DNA of 64,000 nt from an uncultured Cuneatibacter sp. (GTDB taxonomy: Bacteria > Bacillota > Clostridia > Lachnospirales > Lachnospiraceae): assembly GCA_934234215.1 (NCBI GenBank), contig CAKQHB010000011.1, positions 1 to 64,000 of the forward strand, in the 5' to 3' direction. The notes beneath the pieces were generated by a model that was not told the origin of the DNA, ran no database searches, and was given only the letters and a program-made list of their open reading frames with translations. Shown here in pieces: positions 52,072-61,014 of the stretch; the first letter of the stretch is position 1; every line of letters begins with the position of its first letter. A program made the position numbers and the translations under genes.

Positions 52072-54417
52072 TGTGGATTCCTCCTGTTTGTTTGTCTCTG
52101 TTTCTCCCAACAGCTCCGGACTCAGCTCGGCTCTGTGTTTCATCGCATGATCCCGCTTGCTGTCATAAATCTTCTTCCAGTTCAGGCGCAGCGCATTTGT
52201 CACAACACAGAAGCTGGATAAACTCATCGCAGCCGCTCCCATCATCGGATTTAATTTCAGTCCAAATGCAGTATACCATACACCTGCCGCCATGGGAATG
52301 CAAATAAAGTTATAAAAGAATGCCCAGAACAAATTCTCGTGAATGTTGCGGATGACCGCACGGCTCAGACGGATTGCAGCTGCCACATCCAGCAGATCGC
52401 TCTTCATCAATACCACATCCGCCGCATCTACTGCCACGTCCGCGCCTGCTCCGATGGCAATCCCCACATCAGCTCTCGTCAATGCCGGCGCATCGTTGAT
52501 ACCATCGCCGACCATTGCCACCTTTCCTGCCTTCTGCAGCGTGCGGATTTTCTCTTCCTTACCGGCCGGAAGTACTTGCGAGATCACGGCATCCACTCCA
52601 ACCTGTCTGCCGATGGCTGCTGCAGTGCGCTTGTTATCACCGGTCAGCATGACAACGGAAATGCCCATCTTCTGCAGTTCGGAAACCGCCTGACGACTCG
52701 TCTCCTTCATGACATCTGCCACGGCGATCACACCGAGAAGCGCTCCATCTTCGGCAAAGAACATCGGTGTCTTGCCTTCCTCTGCCAGCGCCTCCGCTCT
52801 CTTCTGAACTGCCTCCGGAATCTGTGTCTGTGCAGCGATATAACCGGCATTTCCGCCATTTACAGAATGGCCGTTCAGCATGCCCTTCAGACCATTCCCC
52901 GGAACTGCCTGAAAATCACTCACTGCTTCCCCCTGCAGCTTGTGCGCTGTGCCATATTCCACGATCGCACGGGCAAGGGGATGTTCGCTGAGGCTCTCCA
53001 ATGCCAATGCCTTGCAGACAAGCTCCTCTTCGGTATGTCCCTCTGCGGGAAGAATATCTGTCACCTGCGGATGCCCGGCAGTGATCGTACCGGTCTTATC
53101 CAACGCTACGATCTGCACTCTGCCTGCTGCCTCCAGAGAAGCAGCGGTCTTAAACAAAATACCATTTCTTGCGCCCTGTCCGCTGCCGACCATAATAGCA
53201 ACCGGCGTTGCCAGACCAAGGGCACACGGGCAGCTGATAACCAGCACAGAAATACCACGTGCCAGTGCAAATCCAATGCTTTCGCCTGCCAGAAGCCATG
53301 CTGCAATGACGATCACCGCAATGGCAATGACAACGGGAACAAACACACCGGAAACCTTATCCGCGATCTTTGCAATGGGCGCTTTGGTCGCTGCCGCATC
53401 GCTGACCATCTGAATGATCTGAGAAAGGGTCGTGTCCTGTCCGACCTTTGTTGCCCGGCAGGTCAGATAACCGGACTGATTCAAGGTTGCGGAAGTAACC
53501 GTATCTCCCGGCTCCTTGTCCACCGGAATACTCTCACCGGTCAGCGCAGACTCATCCACCGCACTGTTACCAGTCAGGATCACACCGTCCGCCGGAAAGC
53601 TCTCGCCGGGTCTTACTACAAATGTATCCCCGGTCTGTACCTCTGTAACGGGAACTGTCACTTCCACACCATCCCGCAGCAAAACAGCGGTCTGCGGAGC
53701 CAGCTTCATCAGGCTCTTCAATGCATCCGTCGTCTTTCCCTTAGAATGCGCCTCCAGCATCTTACCAACCGTGATCAGGGTCACGATCATCGCTGCGGAC
53801 TCAAAATACAGATCATGCATGTAATGCATGGAATTCTCCGGATCGCCGGTCATGGCAAACAGCATCACAAGACTGTAGCCATATGCTGCAGCGGAGCCGA
53901 GCGCTACCAGCGTATCCATATTTGGAGAGCCATGCATCAGGCTCTTCATACCGCTGATGAAGAACTGCCTGTTAATCACAAGAACGATGGATGTCAGAAT
54001 CAACTGGAGCAATCCAAGGCCGATGCAGTTTCCGTCAAAAAATGCCGGAACCGGCCATCCCCACATGGAATGTCCCATGGAAAAATACATCAGCACAAGC
54101 AAAAATCCAACACTCGTGTACAGTCGCTTTTTCAAAAGCGGTGTTGCGGTATCTTTCAGCGAATCCTCTGTCTCCTGATACAAAGAAGCGCCCTGTCCGC
54201 CGGAAGCGCTGCCCTGCGACCCCTTTTCCTTTGCGCCATATCCGGCATTCTCAACTGCCCGGATAATATCTGTGGGGGCTGCACTTCCCTCGACCCCCAT
54301 GGAATTTGTCAACAGGCTGACCGCCACCGTATCCACACCGGGCACAGCGGAAACAGCCCTCTCAACCCGCGCTACACACGCGGCACAGCTCATTCCCGTC
54401 ACTGTGTACTGCTTCAT
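51862..54417 (-). CDS. copA: Copper-exporting P1B-type ATPase with N- and C-terminal HMA domains
   Basis: Exports Cu(I) from the cytoplasm. 851 residues: N-terminal HMA with GMSCAACVARVE (Cys11/14), eight membrane segments, actuator TGES, membrane metal site CPC in SCPCALGLATP, phosphorylation loop DKTGTIT and hinge GDGINDAPAL. After the last helices and a short linker comes a second HMA domain (last 69 residues, GMMCPHCEAAM), which is a fused CopZ-type chaperone and is unusual at this end. 15 nt downstream of csoR. Confidence 0.95.
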   Translation of the reverse strand: MKQYTVTGMSCAACVARVERAVSAVPGVDTVAVSLLTNSMGVEGSAAPTDIIRAVENAGYGAKEKGSQGSASGGQGASLYQETEDSLKDTATPLLKKRLYTSVGFLLVLMYFSMGHSMWGWPVPAFFDGNCIGLGLLQLILTSIVLVINRQFFISGMKSLMHGSPNMDTLVALGSAAAYGYSLVMLFAMTGDPENSMHYMHDLYFESAAMIVTLITVGKMLEAHSKGKTTDALKSLMKLAPQTAVLLRDGVEVTVPVTEVQTGDTFVVRPGESFPADGVILTGNSAVDESALTGESIPVDKEPGDTVTSATLNQSGYLTCRATKVGQDTTLSQIIQMVSDAAATKAPIAKIADKVSGVFVPVVIAIAVIVIAAWLLAGESIGFALARGISVLVISCPCALGLATPVAIMVGSGQGARNGILFKTAASLEAAGRVQIVALDKTGTITAGHPQVTDILPAEGHTEEELVCKALALESLSEHPLARAIVEYGTAHKLQGEAVSDFQAVPGNGLKGMLNGHSVNGGNAGYIAAQTQIPEAVQKRAEALAEEGKTPMFFAEDGALLGVIAVADVMKETSRQAVSELQKMGISVVMLTGDNKRTAAAIGRQVGVDAVISQVLPAGKEEKIRTLQKAGKVAMVGDGINDAPALTRADVGIAIGAGADVAVDAADVVLMKSDLLDVAAAIRLSRAVIRNIHENLFWAFFYNFICIPMAAGVWYTAFGLKLNPMMGAAAMSLSSFCVVTNALRLNWKKIYDSKRDHAMKHRAELSPELLGETETNKQEESTMTKTIKIEGMMCPHCEAAMTKALNGMEGVTVVSVSHEAKNAVVTCEREVAEGEFKAVVEEAGYKFCGLE

Positions 54418-54432
54418 AATGACTCCTTTCCT

Positions 54433-54753
54433 TTACTTCATCAGCTTCTGCAGAACTGCGATGACTTCCTCCAGCATCTCATCCTGTCCTTCCCGGATGT
54501 CCTCGGAAACACATGTCCGAAGATGATTCGCCAGCAGTTCCTTATTAAATCCATTCAGCGCTGCAGAGACCGCTGCGGACTGTGTCAGAATATTAATGCA
54601 ATAAGCATCCTTCTCCAACATGCCGCGCAAGCCTCGGATCTGGCCTTCGATCCGGTTCAGACGATGGATCAGCTTCTTCTTCTCCTCCTCCGTCCGGTCT
54701 GTATGATCTCTGCAGAAAGGACATTCCTGCAATTCGTGGTTGTGTTCGCTCAT
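54433..54753 (-). CDS. csoR: Copper-sensing repressor CsoR
   Basis: 106 residues, all-helical CsoR/RcnR-type repressor that leaves DNA on binding Cu(I). The C-H-C copper site is intact: Cys52 (in DAYCINILTQ), His77 and Cys81 (in NHLRTCV), with the canonical 25 and 4 residue spacings. An extra N-terminal HNHELQECPFCRDHT adds possible metal ligands. ATG 54753 follows GGAGTAA. First gene of csoR-copA-(DUF3006), with operators in its own promoter. Confidence 0.95.
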   Translation of the reverse strand: MSEHNHELQECPFCRDHTDRTEEEKKKLIHRLNRIEGQIRGLRGMLEKDAYCINILTQSAAVSAALNGFNKELLANHLRTCVSEDIREGQDEMLEEVIAVLQKLMK

Positions 54754-54771
54754 GATCGATTACTCCTTTCA

Positions 54772-54827
54772 GATACCCCCGGTGGGTATCTATGTGAGTA
54801 TTATACCCCCATAGGGTATTTTGTCAA
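54772..54827 (-). promoter_or_regulatory. csoR-copA promoter with two CsoR boxes
   Basis: Minus strand: TTGACA (54822-54827), 16 bp spacer, TATAAT (54800-54805). ATACCCCCATAGGGTAT (54803-54819) fills the spacer; GATACCCCCGGTGGGTATC (54772-54790) lies just downstream. Both have the ATACCC/GGGTAT arms typical of CsoR operators. Confidence 0.85.
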
Positions 54828-54891
54828 GTGCTTTTTCAGCGATAATGTCCGATGACAATGTCGGTGTATTTTTGCAGAATCGAAGCTTTTT

Positions 54892-56328
54892 TCAGAAACG
54901 GAGCTTCGTAGTCCTGTCCATATCGTTGTCTGTTCCGCTTTCCTTCGGAAAGGTTCGCGTCCCGTACTGTGCTGCCCGCACCTCTCCTGCATCCGTTCGA
55001 ACCGGCTGCAGCCAGATTTCCCCATACGTTCCCTGAACCAGGCCCTTCCAGTCTCCCACGGCGTGTAACTGTCGTTTTCCGCCTTCTGTCTGTACAAACA
55101 GTTCCTGTTTTTCCTCAATAATCGTGAAATGGTCGCCTTCTCCGGAGGCATACGTTCCCACGAGCTTCTGCCGCTGTTCCTCACTCCATGCACACTCCGG
55201 CAACACAGGTGCTTTATATCGCACCGGCTCGCCGCACCATGCCCGCATACAGCTTTCTGCCGCTGCTGCCGCCGGGACATCCATCGTGTTGCATAAAAAT
55301 ACGACCGCAATGCCCGCTTCCGGACATAGTAAAATCTGTGAGGAAACTCCCGGCAGACTTCCACCGTGTCCCACCAGCGTCCGGACACCCATCTGACTGC
55401 GCTGCAGCCCATATCCATATGTCACACCCGGCTTTACCTGCTGTCTCGGAAGCATCATCTCCCGAATCCCGGCGCGGGACAAAATCCGTGTTCCGTCCTC
55501 GGAAACGCCGCCCCGCAGATACATACTCACATAGCGCATCAGATCTGCCAGAGTGGACTTCATCGCTCCGCCGCCATGCAGTACAAATGCATCATTTTCA
55601 TAGTTGCGGTCTGCTCTCCACAGCCCCGACTCCTTCGAATATAAAATTGCAGCATTTTCGTCCAGACTATTCCGCAGGAATCCCAAATTACTTCGTGTCA
55701 TGCCAAGAGGCTGCAGGATCTTCTGTTCCACATATTCCGCAAACGAATCATAACCGCCATATCGGCGCACAATATCGGAAAGCACGCCAAATCCATCATT
55801 ACAATAGCTGAACTGCTGTCCCGGCGCTCCGGTAAACTCTGTCTGCGCCGCCAATCTCTCCGCCACGAGGCGAATACCCTGCTCTGCAAAATCTTTTCGA
55901 TAGACAAGTTCTTCCTGTATGCTGTCGGAAATCCCCATCTCCTGCGTGGTTTTGTCCACAACCAGACGAGGCAGCGGGAAAAATCCGCCGCTGTGACACA
56001 ACAAATGCCAGATCCGCACCGGAGGTCTTCCTACCGGATCCCTGTATTCCGGAACATACTTCGCAATCGGGTCTTCCAATGACAAAATTCCCGCCTCCTG
56101 AAGCTGCATGATTGCCAGCGCTGTGAAAGATTTTGTGACCGATGCAATTCCGAAAATCGTATCCGCATCAATCGGAAGCTGCCGTTCCGCATCCCGCCAT
56201 CCGAAAAACCTTTGATACAACACTTTACCATCTGCATTGACGACACCAAGCGCCGCACCTCTGGCATCCGCACCAGTCAGAATTTCTTCGATGTAATTTT
56301 CTAACTCAATCCTCGTTTGTTCCCTCAT
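54892..56328 (-). CDS. Serine hydrolase of the beta-lactamase/penicillin-binding class C family
   Basis: 478 residues. The catalytic SVTK tetrad (Ser63-Lys66) is followed by YCN (175-177, the YxN motif) and GHGGSLPG (HxG motif). A lipocalin-like C-terminal domain follows (KLVGTYASGEGDHFTIIEEK). No signal peptide, so probably cytosolic; family members hydrolyse peptides, esters or beta-lactams. ATG 56328 follows GGAGG and overlaps the end of the MerR-RDD gene by 23 bp, indicating coupling. Substrate unknown. Confidence 0.88.
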   Translation of the reverse strand: MREQTRIELENYIEEILTGADARGAALGVVNADGKVLYQRFFGWRDAERQLPIDADTIFGIASVTKSFTALAIMQLQEAGILSLEDPIAKYVPEYRDPVGRPPVRIWHLLCHSGGFFPLPRLVVDKTTQEMGISDSIQEELVYRKDFAEQGIRLVAERLAAQTEFTGAPGQQFSYCNDGFGVLSDIVRRYGGYDSFAEYVEQKILQPLGMTRSNLGFLRNSLDENAAILYSKESGLWRADRNYENDAFVLHGGGAMKSTLADLMRYVSMYLRGGVSEDGTRILSRAGIREMMLPRQQVKPGVTYGYGLQRSQMGVRTLVGHGGSLPGVSSQILLCPEAGIAVVFLCNTMDVPAAAAAESCMRAWCGEPVRYKAPVLPECAWSEEQRQKLVGTYASGEGDHFTIIEEKQELFVQTEGGKRQLHAVGDWKGLVQGTYGEIWLQPVRTDAGEVRAAQYGTRTFPKESGTDNDMDRTTKLRF

Positions 56329-57817
56329 CTTCGTCCTCCAATATAATCCGAATCTTCGCCGAATAGTAGCCCTCCTGCCCCGGATCTTTCGGACTGATCT
56401 GCCAGCCGTCCTTCGTCCGTTCACAGTTCATTCCATCTAACACAATCTCGTAAATGATCCGAATCGAATTTGCATGAATCTCATAACTGCTGTCTGCATA
56501 ATCATACACATTTTTTCCAATGATCTGCATCGTGCTCCAATCCATCGATTTTTTTGCACCAAGAAACGCATACACGGCAACTTCCAGCTCCTCAACATTC
56601 ATCTGCACTGTCTCTGTACCCTGATAATCTTCCTGATACACAATTTCTCTCAAAATCCGATTCTCGTCCGGAACATAGTAATAGTTGCCTTCCGGCTTCG
56701 CGTCATCCGCAAAATCCTGTAAACCCGGCAGCGAGACACGCATCCATTTTCCCGCCGGAGACAGCTTTTTCCACGGTGTTGCGTCATAATGCTTCGCGTA
56801 GGTGTTTCGGTTCGTTGCGAACTCCCGAATCGTAATGTTGCCCCGATACACCGGCAGACTGCCGCGATCCCATCCCGCGAGGATTCCGATCGCCAGCAGT
56901 CCCATCGCCGCATAAGCGAATCCTTTTGCAACCGGTTCGGAACATTTGTATTCGTACCAGTCCTCATTTTCCCATTCCAGCGTATCATAAACTCCGTGAA
57001 CATCCAGACGCTCGTTCACCACCTTTTCCGACTGCATCATGCACCACAGGTTCCAGACCGGCAAATTCCAGCCCATTCCGTAGGCAATCACGCGGAAACT
57101 GCGCTTCAGACTCTCTTCCCAGGTGAAATAATTGCCGACGAGCGTATAGACTCGGATACCGGTGAGAAATTTGCCCGGTGTCGCGCCAAACAACGTGATG
57201 AACGATGCATCCAGCAGCAAATACAGTACTGTATGCAGCCCCCACATGCCTGCCAGACAGAACACATTCATCGACGGCTGCACCGAAAATCCCACATAAA
57301 TGACCCAAATCAGAATCATCCACAAGAGCATGCAGTCGATCATGCGTGCCCAGAAGCGTCGTTTCGGATATTCCCGCTCCGGTTCTGTCTCAATCCAGTA
57401 GCCGAGCCACCATCTGCCACGCTCCTTGTACATACCGCCTTCTTTTTTGCCCTGCAGCCGCACCAGATACGGATATGCGTTCAAGGTCTCAAATGTCGCA
57501 TCCGTGCTGAGGATCTCCTCGCAGGTGTGTTTCAGGTCTCTCGCATGCTTCAGATCCGGCGATCCCTCAAACACTTCCAGACAACATTGCAGAACATCCT
57601 TTAGATTATAATATCCCTTCTGGACCTTTCGAATCTCGACCTCCGGCACCATCAATTGCCTGAGCAGCCGCACCCGGAGCAGAATTTTCACCTGCTCCTT
57701 CGTATAAGTGCGCCCATCCGTCCGTTCCGGTTTCGTATGAATAAACCCAAGCCGCTCATAGCGCCTGATCAAAGTCCGTCTCAATCCGGTGATCTGTTCT
57801 GTTTCCTGTAATGTCAT
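56306..57817 (-). CDS. Membrane-anchored MerR-type regulator fused to an RDD domain
   Basis: 503 residues. The N-terminus (1-75) is a MerR winged helix (TEQITGLRRTLIRRYERLGF, DGRTYTKEQV). Two to three membrane segments of an RDD domain follow (RRFWARMIDCMLLWMILIWV, GATPGKFLTGIRV at 211-223), then a further helix (about 298-316) and a large soluble C-terminal part of unknown fold. This layout suggests a one-component sensor at the membrane. The next gene, a serine hydrolase, starts inside its 3' end and is likely its target or partner. Confidence 0.78.
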   Translation of the reverse strand: MTLQETEQITGLRRTLIRRYERLGFIHTKPERTDGRTYTKEQVKILLRVRLLRQLMVPEVEIRKVQKGYYNLKDVLQCCLEVFEGSPDLKHARDLKHTCEEILSTDATFETLNAYPYLVRLQGKKEGGMYKERGRWWLGYWIETEPEREYPKRRFWARMIDCMLLWMILIWVIYVGFSVQPSMNVFCLAGMWGLHTVLYLLLDASFITLFGATPGKFLTGIRVYTLVGNYFTWEESLKRSFRVIAYGMGWNLPVWNLWCMMQSEKVVNERLDVHGVYDTLEWENEDWYEYKCSEPVAKGFAYAAMGLLAIGILAGWDRGSLPVYRGNITIREFATNRNTYAKHYDATPWKKLSPAGKWMRVSLPGLQDFADDAKPEGNYYYVPDENRILREIVYQEDYQGTETVQMNVEELEVAVYAFLGAKKSMDWSTMQIIGKNVYDYADSSYEIHANSIRIIYEIVLDGMNCERTKDGWQISPKDPGQEGYYSAKIRIILEDEDEGTNED

Positions 57818-57868
57818 CTGCTTCCTCCTGCACCGATCCCCCCAGCAGAATCCGGCTTTTTCTATATT

Positions 57869-59860
57869 TTAGTTCTCTTTTTCAGGCTTTAAATACTGAT
57901 CCATCCATTTCATGATCTCTTCCAGTCTTCTCACACGATGCTTCGGCTGACCGGAACGGGACAGTTCATGATTTTCTCCCTTGAAAATGCACATTCTTGC
58001 GGGCACTCCCTGATCTTTGATTGCCGTAAACATCTGCAAGCCTTCTGCCAGTGAGCAGCGGAAGTCCTGACTGGAATGTACAAACAGTGTGGGCGTTGTC
58101 GCATTGTTCGCATACTTCAGCGGCGATCCTGCCCAAATCTTCTCTACATCATCATACATATTTGCTTCCTGGCGCTCCCAGTTGCAATAATACCCGATGT
58201 CGGCAATGCCATATGTTGTGATGCGGTTCGAAACAGAGCGCTGGGACGCTGCTGCCGCAAACCGGTTGTTGTGTCCGATGATCCAGTTCGTCATAAATCC
58301 GCCGTACGAACCGCCGGTCACGCCGAGACGCTTCTCATCGATCTGCGGATACTTTTTCAGAACCGCATCGGTAAAGTCCATAATATTCTCATAATCCGGC
58401 TCTCCGCAATGTCCGTAAATATCCGCGAACTGATATCCCTTGCCATCTGATCCAATGGGATTGCAGAAGAAAACGAAGTATCCCTCGTTCGCCATAACCT
58501 GCATCTCGTGGAAGAAGACCGGACCGTAGGCAACCTTCGGACCACCGTGGATCTCCAGAATTGCCGGATATTTCTGATTTTCATCAAAATCCTTCGGCTT
58601 CAATACAAAGCCGTCGATCTGAGCTCCCTGAGACTGGATGGAAAGCGGCTCATAATCCGCAATGTATGTATCCTTCAATACTTCCTCATTCAGAGAAGTC
58701 AGACGTTCTACCTGCCGTGTCTCCAGATTCAGACGATACAGCTCCTGCAGGCGATTGTCATACATGCATACTGCCAACACCGTCTTTTCGGATTCCATTT
58801 CGAAGCAGTCGATTGTTCCGGGATAAGCAAACATCTCCGTCATCTCACCCGTCTTTGTCATCCGATACAGCACCGTATCGCCGCCCTTTGTCACAATGTA
58901 ATACAGATTCTCTCCAAGCTGGCGCATCACATAGCCGCCGCCCAGTCTGCAATCACTGGAAACGGAACCGCCGACAGACAGCTCTTGCTCTGCGATCTGC
59001 GTCATCTCACCCGTCTTTGGATCTACGGTGTAGAAAATGCCATCCTTAGACATCGAACGGGGAGTTCCCTTCTTCAATGCCTTAATCAGCACCTTCTCGC
59101 CCCACGGCTGCAGGAAATAAAACCGATACTCGTCCTCCGGCAGCAGTTCTCTCGTCTCATTCGTCTCCGGATTCCAAACATGAATACCGCCGCGCGGGCA
59201 CCACTTATCCTTGTATCCACTGCCGGAGTAAATCACCTCGTCCCCCAGCACCAGACACGTTCCCACCTTGAAATAAGGATCGGTTACGCGTTTTGTCTCG
59301 CCAGTCTCCGTATCATATACAAACAGTGCAATGCGGCGCTTATTTACGAATCCATTGCCATTCTCGATGAAGGGAAGCTCATCCACAATCTGATAATCTT
59401 CTTCCTCCTTGGACTTCGTATAGGCTTCCTGTTCTTCTTTTGTCATCTGATAAAAATCCGGGCACTCCGCGTCAATCGGCGCAGTCATCACATACTGATG
59501 CGTTCCCAAAGGCTGCAGATTCATCGCTGCCACCGGCAGACCAAATGCAAACGTGCCTTCACCGCCGTAGATGGAAATGCGGTACAGACTCGTCACCGTC
59601 GTCTCCTCTGCTTCCTCGGACTTTCTGGAAGATGTGAACAGCAGATGCTCGTCATCTTCCCAAAGGAAAAATGCTTCGGAATCCATTGCTGTCAGCTGAC
59701 GCAATGCTCCATTTTCATACAACCAGATATTACTCTTGTAGGATTTCAGTTCTTTTCCCGCCCGCTTCACCACAAATGCGGCCTTCTTTCCATCCGGAGA
59801 AAGCTTCAGGGAGGACAGCATCCGATAGTTCAGAAATTCCTTTAATTCCAGTTTTTTCAT
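57869..59860 (-). CDS. S9-family prolyl oligopeptidase/acylaminoacyl peptidase
   Basis: A 663-residue cytosolic serine peptidase. A beta-propeller lid occupies about 1-390 and the alpha/beta hydrolase domain the rest, with Ser518 in GGSYGGF, Asp599 in HSSQDF and His631 in GENHELS. It probably cleaves short or N-acylated peptides. ATG 59860. Upstream of the MerR-RDD gene on the same strand (51 nt), so it may be read through. Confidence 0.93.
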   Translation of the reverse strand: MKKLELKEFLNYRMLSSLKLSPDGKKAAFVVKRAGKELKSYKSNIWLYENGALRQLTAMDSEAFFLWEDDEHLLFTSSRKSEEAEETTVTSLYRISIYGGEGTFAFGLPVAAMNLQPLGTHQYVMTAPIDAECPDFYQMTKEEQEAYTKSKEEEDYQIVDELPFIENGNGFVNKRRIALFVYDTETGETKRVTDPYFKVGTCLVLGDEVIYSGSGYKDKWCPRGGIHVWNPETNETRELLPEDEYRFYFLQPWGEKVLIKALKKGTPRSMSKDGIFYTVDPKTGEMTQIAEQELSVGGSVSSDCRLGGGYVMRQLGENLYYIVTKGGDTVLYRMTKTGEMTEMFAYPGTIDCFEMESEKTVLAVCMYDNRLQELYRLNLETRQVERLTSLNEEVLKDTYIADYEPLSIQSQGAQIDGFVLKPKDFDENQKYPAILEIHGGPKVAYGPVFFHEMQVMANEGYFVFFCNPIGSDGKGYQFADIYGHCGEPDYENIMDFTDAVLKKYPQIDEKRLGVTGGSYGGFMTNWIIGHNNRFAAAASQRSVSNRITTYGIADIGYYCNWERQEANMYDDVEKIWAGSPLKYANNATTPTLFVHSSQDFRCSLAEGLQMFTAIKDQGVPARMCIFKGENHELSRSGQPKHRVRRLEEIMKWMDQYLKPEKEN

Positions 59861-60206
59861 GTTCTTTTTTCCCTTTCTATGTATATAACGATGAGCGATG
59901 AAAAAAATAAGCAGCGTGTGAACTATTTTTTCGCACTTTCAAGCTTTATTCTATCACATGGGGAGGGAACACTTCAATCCTCAACACCAGAAGAACAGGA
60001 CCATTCTCCGCTGTCTGGACACCGCTTGTCCGCAGGATCAGAAAGAGAGGGAGACAGCCACTCCGGTTCCTGCTCAGTGCTGCCATGTTCATTTTTCGAC
60101 AGAGAAATCAGAGAATTTTCTCTGGTATAGAAAAAGTCGGAAGACCTAATTAAGATCTCCCGACATTCATATCGCTGATTTCCAAATATTATTTTTTCTT
60201 CTCTGT

Positions 60207-60329
60207 TTATTCAAGAAGTTTAGATTTTATTTCGATATTTGACACGTTTTCTTCAAACTCCTCTGGTATCTTATAACCATAGAACAAATCACGAAGCTGC
60301 TTGCGTTTTGGCAGGTTGCCGGAGTTCAT
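60207..60329 (-). pseudogene. Possible remnant of a coding gene (40 codons)
   Basis: A short open frame ends at 60207-60209 and reads NLPKRKQLRDLFYGYKIPEE then FEENVSNIEIKSKLLE, with protein-like composition. An in-frame TGA sits just before its ATG, so it may be the truncated end of a lost gene. I cannot name it. The surrounding 59861-60519 gap is otherwise gene-free. Confidence 0.35.
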
Positions 60330-60349
60330 TCAGCTTCGACTAAAAATTC

Positions 60350-60465
60350 CTGATGACAGCTCAACACTTGAAAAACTTGAGAACCCCCTCATCAGTTTTC
60401 ATACACTCCCCTCTTCGCGCAGGTGATAATTCTTTCCCCCTTAGAATTATCACCTGCCTTTCTTT
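60350..60465 (+). ncRNA. Candidate structured RNA with terminator
   Basis: CTGATGA (60350-60356) pairs with TCATCAG (60389-60395), enclosing CTCAA (60360-60364) with TTGAG (60377-60381). Downstream, CAGGTGATAATTCT (60420-60433) pairs with AGAATTATCACCTG (60443-60456), followed by a T-rich tract on the + strand. No + strand gene precedes this terminator, so a small RNA is a possible reading. A promoter is not clear. Confidence 0.35.
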
Positions 60466-60519
60466 TTGTTTTTTTCACAAACAACGAGCATATTCTCCTG
60501 AAAAAAACGCATAAGATAT

Positions 60520-61014
60520 TTATCTTTCCTCTAATCCGAACATTTCCCTGCAAATTTCCCTGCCTGTCTCCGTCCGGAAAATGTTTTTGTATGCAGCCTG
60601 AACCGCTTCTTTTGACTTCTGGCCTTCCATCAGATTGACCAGGAAATCTGCTTCCACCAGGATCTGATAGTCGATTCCGTCAATGTTGTCGTAAGTATGA
60701 TGATGTGCAATCAAATATTGCACCCGCTCGGACACTTCTTCGGAAAAGTGCAGCTTTTCCAACAATTCCTTTGCGATTGCCGGACCATACTGCTCCTGCA
60801 GTTTTCCGTTGCAATCGCCAAAATGCTCCTCACAATAATGGATTCCGATATCGTGTGTCAGCGCTGCCGCTTCTAATGTAAATAATGTATCGGTATCCAC
60901 ATGCTCCTGCTCTGCAATGAGTTTGGAGTAACTATGTACTTTACAAAAATGCTGGATTCTTCTCGCATCGCCTCGATACAGGCGGATCATTTCCAAATGT
61001 AACGCATTTAACAT
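60520..61014 (-). CDS. HD-domain phosphohydrolase
   Basis: 164 residues with the HD metal site: His22, His54/Asp55 (LTHDIG), a late HHHTYDN and DFLVNL. HD proteins hydrolyse phosphoesters such as nucleotides; the substrate is unknown. ATG 61014 follows GGAGG and overlaps the stop of the GH13 gene as ATGTTAA (61008-61014), so translation is coupled. The link to alpha-glucosidases is unusual and unexplained. Confidence 0.85.
   Translation of the reverse strand: MLNALHLEMIRLYRGDARRIQHFCKVHSYSKLIAEQEHVDTDTLFTLEAAALTHDIGIHYCEEHFGDCNGKLQEQYGPAIAKELLEKLHFSEEVSERVQYLIAHHHTYDNIDGIDYQILVEADFLVNLMEGQKSKEAVQAAYKNIFRTETGREICREMFGLEER

Noticed and set aside
52339..54855. 838-codon + strand frame
   Set aside because: Antisense of copA and csoR, running past the csoR promoter; His/Gln/Arg-rich as expected of a shadow.
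58508..59845. 445-codon + strand frame
   Set aside because: Antisense of the S9 peptidase.
59879..60130. 83-codon + strand gene in the gap after the S9 peptidase
   Set aside because: No ribosome site and no family-like features; composition resembles random translation.
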